In this document: positions 6,810-13,753 of the stretch, piece after piece
How positions within the stretch are numbered: position 1 is the first letter of the stretch
Layout: each line of letters starts with the position of its first letter
DNA from: CAZAGD01 sp049699975
Lineage (GTDB): Bacteria > Desulfobacterota > SM23-61
Assembly: GCA_049699975.1 (NCBI GenBank)
Contig: JBNAWB010000089.1
Span: 1-13,929, forward strand
Reading direction: 5' to 3'
DNA length: 13,929 nucleotides
Translations under genes and position numbers: made by a program
The notes under the pieces: generated by a model
Told to the model about the DNA's origin: nothing
The model's database searches: none
Seen by the model: only the letters and a program-made list of their open reading frames with translations

Positions 6810-7328
6810 ATGGTTAGCAAAAGATGGATTTCCTTTGCCCAAAAAATTGACCGCCTAAATGACTTCTGCGGGAAATTTTTCTCTTGGATTATTGTTCCTT
6901 TAACTGTTTTAATCGTTTTTGAAGTCATTACTCGCCGCGTATTTAGTGCTCCTACAATCTGGACTTTTGAAATGAGTAATTTCCTATTTGGAGGACATTT
7001 CATGTTAGTCGCCGCCTATGGGCTACTTTATAAAGCCCATGTGCGTATTGATTTATTTGTTATGCGCGGCTCAAAAAGAACTCAGGAAATCTTAGACCTA
7101 ATTTGCTACTTTAGCTTATTCTTTCCCTTTATTATTGTGATTCTTTATCACGGGCTCGTTTATGCAATAGAATCTTGGTCGACCTGGGAGACGTCATGGA
7201 GTACTTGGGGACCTCCTCTTTATCCATCCAAAACCATTATTCCCATTACAGCCTTCTTACTGCTTATTCAGGGAATTTCGGAGGTGATTAAGAAAATAGT
7301 TTTCTTGAAGACAGGGGAGGAAATATGA
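6810..7328 (+). CDS. dctQ: TRAP transporter small membrane subunit, DctQ family
   Basis: This is a 172-aa integral membrane protein with four predicted helices: about 24-45 (FSWIIVPLTVLIVFEVITRR), 58-74, 95-118 (ILDLICYFSLFFPFIIVILY) and 143-163. The E-V-I-T-R-R-V-F after helix 1 and WTFEMSNFLFGGHFMLVAAYGLLYKAHVRIDLF (51-83) are DctQ signatures, including the Trp-E and the H-V-R-I-D loop. DctQ joins DctM to form the sodium-driven permease. The length is normal. GAGGAATAGGAAA precedes the ATG. Its stop overlaps the DctM start by 4 bp (ATGA), which indicates translational coupling. Confidence 0.92.
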   Translation: MVSKRWISFAQKIDRLNDFCGKFFSWIIVPLTVLIVFEVITRRVFSAPTIWTFEMSNFLFGGHFMLVAAYGLLYKAHVRIDLFVMRGSKRTQEILDLICYFSLFFPFIIVILYHGLVYAIESWSTWETSWSTWGPPLYPSKTIIPITAFLLLIQGISEVIKKIVFLKTGEEI

Positions 7329-8650
7329 GCCCAGAATTTATTGCCATATCTATGTTTGTAGTTCTTATCGTCTTCCTTTTTATGGGGCATCCTTTGGCTT
7401 TTGTCTTAGGAGGTGTTGGCGTCATCTTCGGACTAATCACCCAAGGCTGGAACTTCTTTGGTATGGTCATGACCCGGATATATGGGACAATGGATAATTT
7501 TGTTTTGGTGGCCATTACGCTTTTCATCCTCATGGGTAATTTTCTTACTATGTCTGGAGTAGCAGATGGCCTTTTTAAAGCGCTGCGCGTGCTCTTTGGT
7601 CCCATTCGGGGAGGCGTAGGCATGGCCGTTATTGTCGTCTGCATCATCTTTGCGGCCTGCACCGGAATAATTGGGGCGTCAGTAGTAACCATGGGTCTTT
7701 TAGCCGCCCCCTTCCTGCTCCGCTATGGATATTCCAAAGAGCTGACTGTGGGTTTGGTTGCCGCTGGAGGTAGCCTGGGAATTCTCATTCCGCCGAGCAT
7801 TATGTTGGTCATGATGGCTGATCAAACAGGGCAATCGGCGGGGAAGCTACTCATGGCTGGGGTAATTCCGGGAGTGCTATTAGGATTACTTTATATTATT
7901 TATATAGCCATCACCTGTTGGATCGACCCTAAGATGGGTCCAGCCATTCCGCGGGAAGAATTGGAAAAGATTCCTGTTAGCCGGCGCATCATAGATGCTA
8001 TTAAGTTTGCCCTTCCTCCCTTGGCCCTCATTTTTACTGTATTAGGAACAATATTCTTCGGAGTAGCAACGCCTACAGAAGCCGCCGGAGTTGGATCAGC
8101 GGCGGCTTTCTTCATGATCCTCATTTACGGCAGATTCCAATGGAAAAATTTTAAAGACACGATATATTCCACGGCCCGGACGGTGACTATGGTGATGATT
8201 ATCTTAATCGGCGCCACGACTTTCACGGGGGTTTTCTTAACCCAAGGAGGTGGCAAGGCCATTGTGGATGCTATCTTAGGTTTAGGTCTGGGCAAATGGG
8301 GAACTTACTGGATGATGCAGATTATATATATCATCTTGGGATGTTTTATTGATTGGATTGGCATTGTCATGATTACATTTCCTATCTTCTTGCCCATTGC
8401 CAAGGCGCTCGGGTTTGATACTCTTTGGTTCACAGCCATGTTGGCTATTAATCTCCAGTTATCCTTTTTGACTCCGCCATTTGGGTACGCGCTCTTTTAT
8501 CTTTCCGGAATGGGATTGGAAGGCATTCAACTGCGCCACATCTATCGTGGAGTAGTCCCTTTCTTGATCCTGCAATTTATTGGACTGTTAATCTGCACTT
8601 ATATGCCCAATTTGGTTCTTTGGCTGCCCAAGGCCATGATTGGAAAATAA
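7325..8650 (+). CDS. dctM: TRAP transporter large membrane subunit, DctM family
   Basis: This is a 441-aa polytopic membrane protein of the ion transporter superfamily, with about 11-12 hydrophobic segments, the normal size for DctM. Conserved features are the N-terminal FLFMGHPLAFVLG (17-29), FAACTGIIGASVVTMG (109-124), GILIPPSIMLV (152-162), FGVATPTEAAGVG (245-257), FIDWIGIVMITFPIF (341-355) and LTPPFG (382-387). The two P-P motifs lie at the hairpin loops that form the transport site. Translation is probably coupled to dctQ through the ATGA overlap. With the binding protein 5' of both, this is a complete TRAP system for organic anions; the specific anion is not known. Confidence 0.94.
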   Translation: MSPEFIAISMFVVLIVFLFMGHPLAFVLGGVGVIFGLITQGWNFFGMVMTRIYGTMDNFVLVAITLFILMGNFLTMSGVADGLFKALRVLFGPIRGGVGMAVIVVCIIFAACTGIIGASVVTMGLLAAPFLLRYGYSKELTVGLVAAGGSLGILIPPSIMLVMMADQTGQSAGKLLMAGVIPGVLLGLLYIIYIAITCWIDPKMGPAIPREELEKIPVSRRIIDAIKFALPPLALIFTVLGTIFFGVATPTEAAGVGSAAAFFMILIYGRFQWKNFKDTIYSTARTVTMVMIILIGATTFTGVFLTQGGGKAIVDAILGLGLGKWGTYWMMQIIYIILGCFIDWIGIVMITFPIFLPIAKALGFDTLWFTAMLAINLQLSFLTPPFGYALFYLSGMGLEGIQLRHIYRGVVPFLILQFIGLLICTYMPNLVLWLPKAMIGK

Positions 8651-8689
8651 TCAAAATAAAAAAAGAATTTAAGCAAGAGGTAAGACAAT

Positions 8690-9208
8690 ATGATTCCGGC
8701 TATAAAAAAAATTCTTTATGCTACAGATTTAAGTAAAAATTCAGCTTACGCTTTTCGCTACGCGGTGAATTCTGCTCAAAAGCATGATGCCCAAATTTAT
8801 ATCCTCCACGTAATGGAAACTTTGCCTTCCGCGGCCGAAGGGTTGTTAACTCAATTTATCGGCGAAGAAAAATTGAAAGAAAAGAAAGAAGAAAAGAAGA
8901 AAGATATGGTGCGTCGTATTCAAGAACGACTTCGGCGCTTCGCTGAACGGGAGTTAAAAGATGATCCGCAAACCCTAAAAAGAGTAGTAGCCATAGATGT
9001 AGTCAGCGGCAATCCGGCTGCCGAAATTCTGCGCAAAGCCCAAGAGGTAAAGGCGGACGTGGTGATAATGGGCAGCCATGGGAAAGGTATAATACCCCAT
9101 GCCTTTTTAGGAAGTGTATCTGAACAAGTCTTACATAGGATCCGCAAACCTGTTTTTATCATTCCTTTGCCCGAAGGAGAAACAGACATTACTTTGGGAG
9201 AAATATGA
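8690..9208 (+). CDS. Universal stress protein (UspA family), ATP-binding type
   Basis: This is a 172-aa cytoplasmic protein with the Usp fold. It begins with the strand KKILYATDLSKNS (6-18) and carries the nucleotide-binding motif G-x2-G-x9-G-S as GSHG (128-131) to GS (141-142), so ATP binding is expected. A Lys/Glu-rich helix (59-90) is inserted in the middle and makes it slightly longer than the usual 140-150 residues. It sits 39 bp after dctM with SD AGAGGT (8676-8681). Usp proteins encoded with TRAP transporters are known, for example TeaD of the ectoine TRAP system in Halomonas, where it modulates transport. A similar role here is inference. Confidence 0.88.
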   Translation: MIPAIKKILYATDLSKNSAYAFRYAVNSAQKHDAQIYILHVMETLPSAAEGLLTQFIGEEKLKEKKEEKKKDMVRRIQERLRRFAERELKDDPQTLKRVVAIDVVSGNPAAEILRKAQEVKADVVIMGSHGKGIIPHAFLGSVSEQVLHRIRKPVFIIPLPEGETDITLGEI

Positions 9209-9267
9209 ATTTGGGAAAAGATCTAACTAAAAAATTGAAATGCCATTTAGAAATAGGGAGACCTTAA
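9205..9267 (+). CDS. Possible 20-codon peptide bridging usp and CoA transferase
   Basis: The ATG at 9205 overlaps the usp stop as ATGA. The frame begins MNLGKD, ends EIGRP, and stops at TAA 9265-9267, directly against the ATG at 9268. GGGAG at 9196-9200 lies 4 nt before the ATG, a rather short spacing. The GGGAG at 9256-9260 inside this frame is the Shine-Dalgarno site of the CoA transferase. No known peptide was recognised. The exact fit suggests translational coupling, but a random short frame cannot be excluded. Confidence 0.25.
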   Translation: MNLGKDLTKKLKCHLEIGRP

Positions 9268-11277
9268 ATGGAAGGAGCTAAACCGGGAAGAACAATTTCC
9301 CATCCTGTGACTTCAACTTTCCAACATCCGCGATTAAAGAAAGGGAAAATCGTCTCTGCGGAAGAGGCAGTTCGGCTGATTCGCGATGGGGACACGGTAG
9401 CCACCAGTGGTTTTGTGGGAGCCGGCTTTGCCGAAGAGATTGCCCTGAAATTGGAAGAATATTTCCTGGCTAACGGCCGGCCCAGAAACTTGACTTTGGT
9501 TTATGCTGCTGGTCAAGGTGATGGAGTAGAAAAAGGCCTTAATCATATGGGTCATGAAGGACTTGTGCGGAGAGTTATTGGCGGGCATATCGGTTTAGCC
9601 CCAAAACTTCAAAAGCTCATTCGCGAGAATAAAATTTTAGCTTACAATTTTCCTCAAGGAGTTATCTCTCACCTTTTCCGTGACATCGCTGCTCACCGCG
9701 TGGGCACGATTACTAAAGTAGGTATGGGGACCTACATCGATCCTCGCTTTGACGGGGGAAAATTGAATGAGCTGACGAAGAAAGAAGGAGAAGATCTCAT
9801 TAAACTTGTGCAAATAGAAGGGGAAGATTACCTGCTTTATAAAGCATTTCCTATCAATGTGGCCATAATTCGCGGGACAACGGCAGATATAAATGGCAAT
9901 ATCACCATGGAAAAGGAGGCTTTAACCCAAGAAGCCTTGGCCATAGCCATGGCAGCAAAGAATTCAAAAGGTTTAGTCATTGCTCAAGTAGAAAGGGTTG
10001 CGGAATATGGAACATTAAATGCCCGCAACGTTAAAATCCCTGGCATTATGGTAGATTGTGTGGTTATCAGTCGACCAGAGAATCATTGGCAGACCTTTGC
10101 TACCCAATATAATCCAGCTTTCAGTTGTGAGATTAGGGTTCCCTCAGAATTCATTCCCCCTATGGAAATGAATGAAAGAAAGATAATCTGCCGCCGCGCC
10201 GCCTTTGAAATAAAACCGAACATGGTGGTGAATTTAGGTATCGGCATGCCGGAAGGAGTTGCGCAAGTGGCTAATGAAGAAAAAATACTTGACCTCATTA
10301 CGCTAACTGCCGAGCCAGGAGTAATTGGTGGAATTCCGGCCGGGGGGCTTAATTTCGGAGCCGGTACAAACATGGACGCCCTTATCGATCAACCTTACCA
10401 GTTTGATTTTTATGATGGAGGCGGACTCGATATAGCATTCCTGGGCTTAGCTCAGGCTGATCAATATGGAAACCTGAATGTCAGTAAATTTGGACCCCGT
10501 TTCACTGGTCCAGGTGGGTTCATCAATATCAGTCAAAGGACTAAAAAAATTGTTTTTGTGGGCACTTTTACCGCCGGAAAACTGAAGGTAGATGTTAAAA
10601 ATGGTAAACTGAAAATTATTCAGGAAGGGAAAGAGAAAAAATTTTTGAAGAATGTAGAACAAATAACTTTCAGCGGTAAGTACGCTCTGGAGACTGGGCA
10701 GACAGTTCTTTACATTACCGAACGGTGTGTATTCCAATTGACTCCCCAAGGAATGGAACTCATAGAGATTGCCCCCGGAATTGATTTGCATAGGGATATT
10801 TTGGGGCAGATGGAATTTCAGCCTATAATTAATAATCCCCGCCTCATGGATGGATGTATCTTTCGCCCGGAACTTATGAACCTTAAAGATGGACTTCTTT
10901 CTCTTCCCTTGGAAGAACGCTTAATTTATAACCCTGCTGAAAATCTGTTCTTCGTTAATTTTGAAGGTTTATATATTAAAGATCGAGAAGAGATTCAAAA
11001 GATAAAATCTTTAGTAGAACAAATCCTTGGACCTTTAGGCAAGAAGGTTTATACGATTGTTAATTATGATAATTTTAATATTATTCCTGAATTGGTGGAT
11101 GATTATACAGATATGGTGAAAGAATTAGTGGGTAAATATTATGAACGGGTAACCCGCTATACTACGAGTACTTTTCTGCGCATGAAACTTGGCGAGTCTT
11201 TAGAGAAACGGCAGGTTTCCCCCCATATATATGAAAGTCGAGAAGAGGCGCGCGAAGCGTTAAAAAAAGAAGCATAA
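9268..11277 (+). CDS. Acyl-CoA:acetate/3-oxoacid CoA-transferase, fused alpha-beta with C-terminal extension
   Basis: This 669-aa family I CoA-transferase moves CoA between acyl groups through a glutamyl-CoA intermediate. The alpha-like half (about 27-290) shows the glycine loop TSGFVGAGF (46-54) and NITMEKEALTQEALAIAMAAK (211-231). The beta-like half (about 305-540) has NLGIGMPEGVA (322-332) and LTAEPGVIGG (346-355), where Glu349 is the expected nucleophile. The fused arrangement resembles YdiF and propionate CoA-transferase, which are about 520-530 aa. The remaining about 125 residues (545-669; FVNFEGLYI, VYTIVNYDNF, TRYTTSTFLRMKLG) look like a STAS-like add-on seen in some anaerobe CoA-transferases. 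The start follows GGGAG by 7 nt. It is the last gene of the TRAP operon and could re-use CoA from acetyl-CoA or another product to activate the imported acid. Confidence 0.9.
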   Translation: MEGAKPGRTISHPVTSTFQHPRLKKGKIVSAEEAVRLIRDGDTVATSGFVGAGFAEEIALKLEEYFLANGRPRNLTLVYAAGQGDGVEKGLNHMGHEGLVRRVIGGHIGLAPKLQKLIRENKILAYNFPQGVISHLFRDIAAHRVGTITKVGMGTYIDPRFDGGKLNELTKKEGEDLIKLVQIEGEDYLLYKAFPINVAIIRGTTADINGNITMEKEALTQEALAIAMAAKNSKGLVIAQVERVAEYGTLNARNVKIPGIMVDCVVISRPENHWQTFATQYNPAFSCEIRVPSEFIPPMEMNERKIICRRAAFEIKPNMVVNLGIGMPEGVAQVANEEKILDLITLTAEPGVIGGIPAGGLNFGAGTNMDALIDQPYQFDFYDGGGLDIAFLGLAQADQYGNLNVSKFGPRFTGPGGFINISQRTKKIVFVGTFTAGKLKVDVKNGKLKIIQEGKEKKFLKNVEQITFSGKYALETGQTVLYITERCVFQLTPQGMELIEIAPGIDLHRDILGQMEFQPIINNPRLMDGCIFRPELMNLKDGLLSLPLEERLIYNPAENLFFVNFEGLYIKDREEIQKIKSLVEQILGPLGKKVYTIVNYDNFNIIPELVDDYTDMVKELVGKYYERVTRYTTSTFLRMKLGESLEKRQVSPHIYESREEAREALKKEA

Positions 11278-11279
11278 AA

Positions 11280-11310
11280 AATTAGGACGGGTTAAAAACC
11301 CGCCCTAATT
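11280..11310. terminator. Shared hairpin terminator between convergent operons
   Basis: AATTAGGACGGGT and ACCCGCCCTAATT form a 13-bp stem with one A-C mismatch and a 5-nt loop. Read on the minus strand, the stem is followed by AATTTTTTATG, a good U-tract, so it is a standard intrinsic terminator for the thiolase-DUF35 operon. Read on the plus strand the U-tract is missing (AATTAATCATTT), so termination of the TRAP operon is probably weaker. The hairpin fills the 35-bp gap. Confidence 0.8.
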
Positions 11311-11312
11311 AA

Positions 11313-12350
11313 TCATTTACTTGCTCTTTCCTCGGCATCCCGGCGAATCGACCGATGGAGTCGGTCAAGCTTAAAGATAGTTTCCATATCCTGAAGATTA
11401 TTTATTCCGGCCAATCCATTGCGAATCATATTCACCAAGGAATCACCGTTAGTCCATTTAATTAGGTTGGCAGGGTCTTCTACCACCAGGACTAAGTCCG
11501 CCCGCGGAATTTTCTCTTTTATAACTTTAATCCTTTGTTTATCCAGAATCAGTCCGAATTTTCCGCCTCCTGTTTTTACCTGAATTTTCCGGGTCCAATT
11601 GGCCAGGTCTCTCTGGGCTCGCGGACTTTTAGGTATGGTGCCAACAAATTTAGTTACAGCTTGCACGACCTTAGGGAATTGTTTTTTATATTCATCATTT
11701 ATTTTTGGTTCGGAGATTTCTAAGCTTTTCCACTTTAATTCTGTTTCTTCCACTCCCTTTTTGTCCTGTAACTTTTCGGGAACTTCTTCGAGGGGAACGG
11801 CGAAGTAGTCCGTAGAAAAGCCCATTCTAAATTTGCGGAAGATAATTTTTACTTTAGTGCCTGCTTTAAATATGCCTGGTCTTAAGAAACCCGTGGTCGT
11901 AAAGACTTGGATGGGTAAGGCAGATTGAGATTCACCTAAGATTACTCGCCCCCGGCCGAAAGGAGCATAACGAGCAAAACGAGCATTGGCAAAGACCGTG
12001 ATGGGCGGAGTCCCTAACATATAGCCTACCTGGGGCATTTCTATACCCATTTCCAAATCTACCATACTGTAATCATTTTTCTGGCATACCGGGCAGCGGG
12101 TCATATAAGGCGGGCAAATTACCATCCCACACTTAGGACAGCGAGCGCCGATAATCTTTTTCTCTTTCATTACGGCTAAGAAAAAGGGCGAGATTTCTCC
12201 GGCGCTGGCCCAATAGGTGGTAAACATAGGTTCAGTTCGTTCCAGACAAACTACTTTATCTTCTGGAGAAACAGTGATACGACTCATTACCTCCGGGATA
12301 GCTTCATGGGGAATTATATACTCACCAGGTTTTCTCATTATTTTTTCCAT
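11313..12350 (-). CDS. DUF35 zinc-ribbon/OB-fold protein with SCP2-like C-terminal domain
   Basis: This 345-aa protein is the probable partner of the thiolase-fold protein encoded just upstream. Residues 50-190 match the DUF35 layout: an N-terminal helix (ISPFFLAVMKEKKIIGARC), a zinc ribbon with Cys71/Cys74 (CPKC) and Cys86/Cys89 (CPVC), then an OB-fold (about 105-190). Residues about 250-335 (KFGLILD, ADLVLVVEDPANLIKW, GDSLVNMIRNGLAGI) resemble an SCP2 sterol-carrier domain, giving an unusual DUF35-SCP2 fusion; ordinary DUF35 proteins are about 130-150 aa. DUF35 proteins bridge or complete thiolase-type enzymes, as in BbsA/BbsB, ChsH2/Ltp2 and archaeal acetoacetyl-CoA thiolase. The ATG shares one base with the thiolase stop (TGATG) and follows GGGGTGAT. 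An in-frame ATG four codons later is an alternative start. Confidence 0.82.
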   Translation of the reverse strand: MEKIMRKPGEYIIPHEAIPEVMSRITVSPEDKVVCLERTEPMFTTYWASAGEISPFFLAVMKEKKIIGARCPKCGMVICPPYMTRCPVCQKNDYSMVDLEMGIEMPQVGYMLGTPPITVFANARFARYAPFGRGRVILGESQSALPIQVFTTTGFLRPGIFKAGTKVKIIFRKFRMGFSTDYFAVPLEEVPEKLQDKKGVEETELKWKSLEISEPKINDEYKKQFPKVVQAVTKFVGTIPKSPRAQRDLANWTRKIQVKTGGGKFGLILDKQRIKVIKEKIPRADLVLVVEDPANLIKWTNGDSLVNMIRNGLAGINNLQDMETIFKLDRLHRSIRRDAEERASK

Positions 12351-13567
12351 CAGATCACCCCCCTTTTCAAAATGGCGACGCCGCCGTATTGGGCTGAAGA
12401 AGCCCCGGTTCCGTGGACTAAGGCATAGTCTAATTCTCGACGTATTAACTCTCGCCGAGCAGACCAGGCCGAAAACATATTACTTCCGCCTACAAAGTGG
12501 CCTCCGTAAATAAGGCCTCCTGATGGGTTAACTAAGAGATTACCATGGGGAGCCATAATTTTCTTTTCAATAAGATCGTCAGCCTGCCCTAAGGGAACAA
12601 AGCCCATCTCGGCCATAGTTATTTCTAATTGGGGCAGGAAAGCGTCGTGCAGCTCCACTATTTTAATATCTTGAGGGCCAACTCCGGCCATTTCGTAAGC
12701 AGCTTGGGCAGCTAAATGGTCGGACTCAATCCGGCCAGGTAACTTGTGGGGATGCTTAAGTCCCCACCAATATGGCTCATTAGCAAATCCTAAGCCTTCG
12801 ATCCAAATAGGTGGAGTGCCAGCGTCGCGACAAATTTCTTCGGCTACTCCTTCAGCGGCGAAGATCAAACAGCAAGCCCCTTCAGTATAAACACAGGTTT
12901 CTAATTTTCGAAAAGCGGGTTCAATGATCCAAGGAGAATGCTCTACCCGTTCCGGGGTAACAATTTCATCACGCCTTTGGGCATTGGGATTATTTTTGGC
13001 CTGCTCGCAAAGGATGCGGAGGATTTCTCCGCGCACAGACATTTTGAGGTCATTGGGATATTTGTCCATATAGGAGAGAATAACTTCGGCATAAGAATCG
13101 GCAGCAGTCGCTCCCTGATCTCGTTCAAAAAGAGGATCCCAAGACCAGGCTATAGTTTGGACGACCTCGGGAGTCTGCGTCTCACTCATGAAATCATAAC
13201 AATCAGTTGCCTTTTCTGCTCCCACACAAAGCACAATGTCATAACGACCACTGGCCACCATGTCAAAAGCAGTACCAAAAGCGTAAATTCCGGTAGCCCC
13301 CCCATTAGTTACTCGAACCAATGGTTTGAAAGCTAACCCCATGTGCCCTAAGAAAGAACTCTCTGGAATGGCCTGACGGGCAAAAATATCGTTATACAAG
13401 CCAATAACGCCGGCTTCTACTCGCCCTATACTTAATTTGGCGTCTTGCAGAGCTCCCGATACTGCCCACTGCGCCAATTCCCATAAAGTTTTCGAGAGCC
13501 ATCTTCCCCTACAAGGCGTGGTAAATGCCCCCACAATAGCTACTTTTCTTTGCGGGATTTTCCTCAT
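12350..13567 (-). CDS. Thiolase-fold (SCP-x/Ltp2-like) protein lacking the nucleophilic cysteine
   Basis: This 405-aa protein has a complete thiolase fold. N-terminal motifs are VAIVGAFTTPCRGR (9-22) and a nucleophile loop VTNGGATGIYAF (86-97). The C-terminal half has VELHDAFLP (304-312) with His307, NPSGGLIYGGHFVGG (347-361) with His357, and a final GTGASSAQYGGVAIL. In classical thiolases the loop reads x-x-A-C-A-S-G; here Gly90 occupies the cysteine position and no cysteine is nearby. The Cys-Gly-Gly-Gly loop at the C-terminus is also absent. Two family histidines are kept, so it may be a retro-aldolase like Ltp2 or a non-classical Claisen enzyme rather than a normal thiolase. It is first in a two-gene operon with the DUF35 gene. 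SD AAAGGAG lies 14 nt upstream of the ATG, a long spacing. Confidence 0.87.
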   Translation of the reverse strand: MRKIPQRKVAIVGAFTTPCRGRWLSKTLWELAQWAVSGALQDAKLSIGRVEAGVIGLYNDIFARQAIPESSFLGHMGLAFKPLVRVTNGGATGIYAFGTAFDMVASGRYDIVLCVGAEKATDCYDFMSETQTPEVVQTIAWSWDPLFERDQGATAADSYAEVILSYMDKYPNDLKMSVRGEILRILCEQAKNNPNAQRRDEIVTPERVEHSPWIIEPAFRKLETCVYTEGACCLIFAAEGVAEEICRDAGTPPIWIEGLGFANEPYWWGLKHPHKLPGRIESDHLAAQAAYEMAGVGPQDIKIVELHDAFLPQLEITMAEMGFVPLGQADDLIEKKIMAPHGNLLVNPSGGLIYGGHFVGGSNMFSAWSARRELIRRELDYALVHGTGASSAQYGGVAILKRGVI

Positions 13568-13671
13568 GATAACTTTTTCATCTCCTTTCTTTTAATGATG
13601 TGGTGATGGATTTATATCCGAAAGTTTTATTTTCTCCATCTCTTTTTACATTGCCCCAATCCTCGCGGAGG

Positions 13672-13707
13672 CGAAAGAACAAAAAGAACAAAAAGAACAA
13701 AATGAAC
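13672..13707. repeat. Four-copy 9-bp tandem repeat (AAAAAGAAC)
   Basis: CGAAAGAAC, AAAAAGAAC, AAAAAGAAC and AAAATGAAC follow one another without gaps. A small stem CCTC-GCG-GAGG (13661-13671) lies directly before them. On the minus strand the tract reads GTTCTTTTT and would be in the leader of the thiolase operon, about 40-50 nt downstream of the predicted start. Its function is unknown; slippage-prone or dispersed-repeat DNA is possible. Confidence 0.7.
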
Positions 13708-13721
13708 TAAAAATTCCATTG

Positions 13722-13748
13722 GCAAATTATCATTTATTTGCAAATTAT
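13722..13748. repeat. Direct repeat GCAAATTAT spaced 18 bp, overlapping the promoter
   Basis: GCAAATTAT occurs at 13722-13730 and again at 13740-13748, an 18-bp period. One copy covers the -10 box and the other touches the -35 box of the minus-strand promoter. This arrangement would suit a repressor binding two half-sites on one DNA face region, but no such regulator is identified here. Confidence 0.4.
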
Positions 13749-13753
13749 GTCAA
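13726..13753 (-). promoter_or_regulatory. Sigma-70-type promoter of the thiolase-DUF35 operon
   Basis: On the minus strand, a perfect TTGACA (13753-13748) is followed after 16 bp by GATAAT (13731-13726), five of six bases of the -10 consensus. Start would be near 13719, leaving a leader of about 150 nt that contains the 9-bp tandem repeat. No GG-N10-GC sigma-54 core was found on this strand in the upstream region. Confidence 0.55.

Noticed and set aside
7288..7692. A 134-codon open frame on the minus strand across the start of dctM
   Set aside because: It is rich in Pro, Thr, Lys and Met, shows no domain, and lies opposite a clear DctM gene. It is a shadow of the coding strand.
12938..13336. 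A 132-codon open frame on the plus strand inside the thiolase-like gene
   Set aside because: The minus-strand gene has full thiolase motifs across this stretch, and the plus-strand frame has no recognisable features or Shine-Dalgarno site.
13672..13707. Tandem 9-bp repeats as a possible CRISPR array
   Set aside because: Units are 9 bp, directly adjacent and lack spacers, and no cas gene is present.
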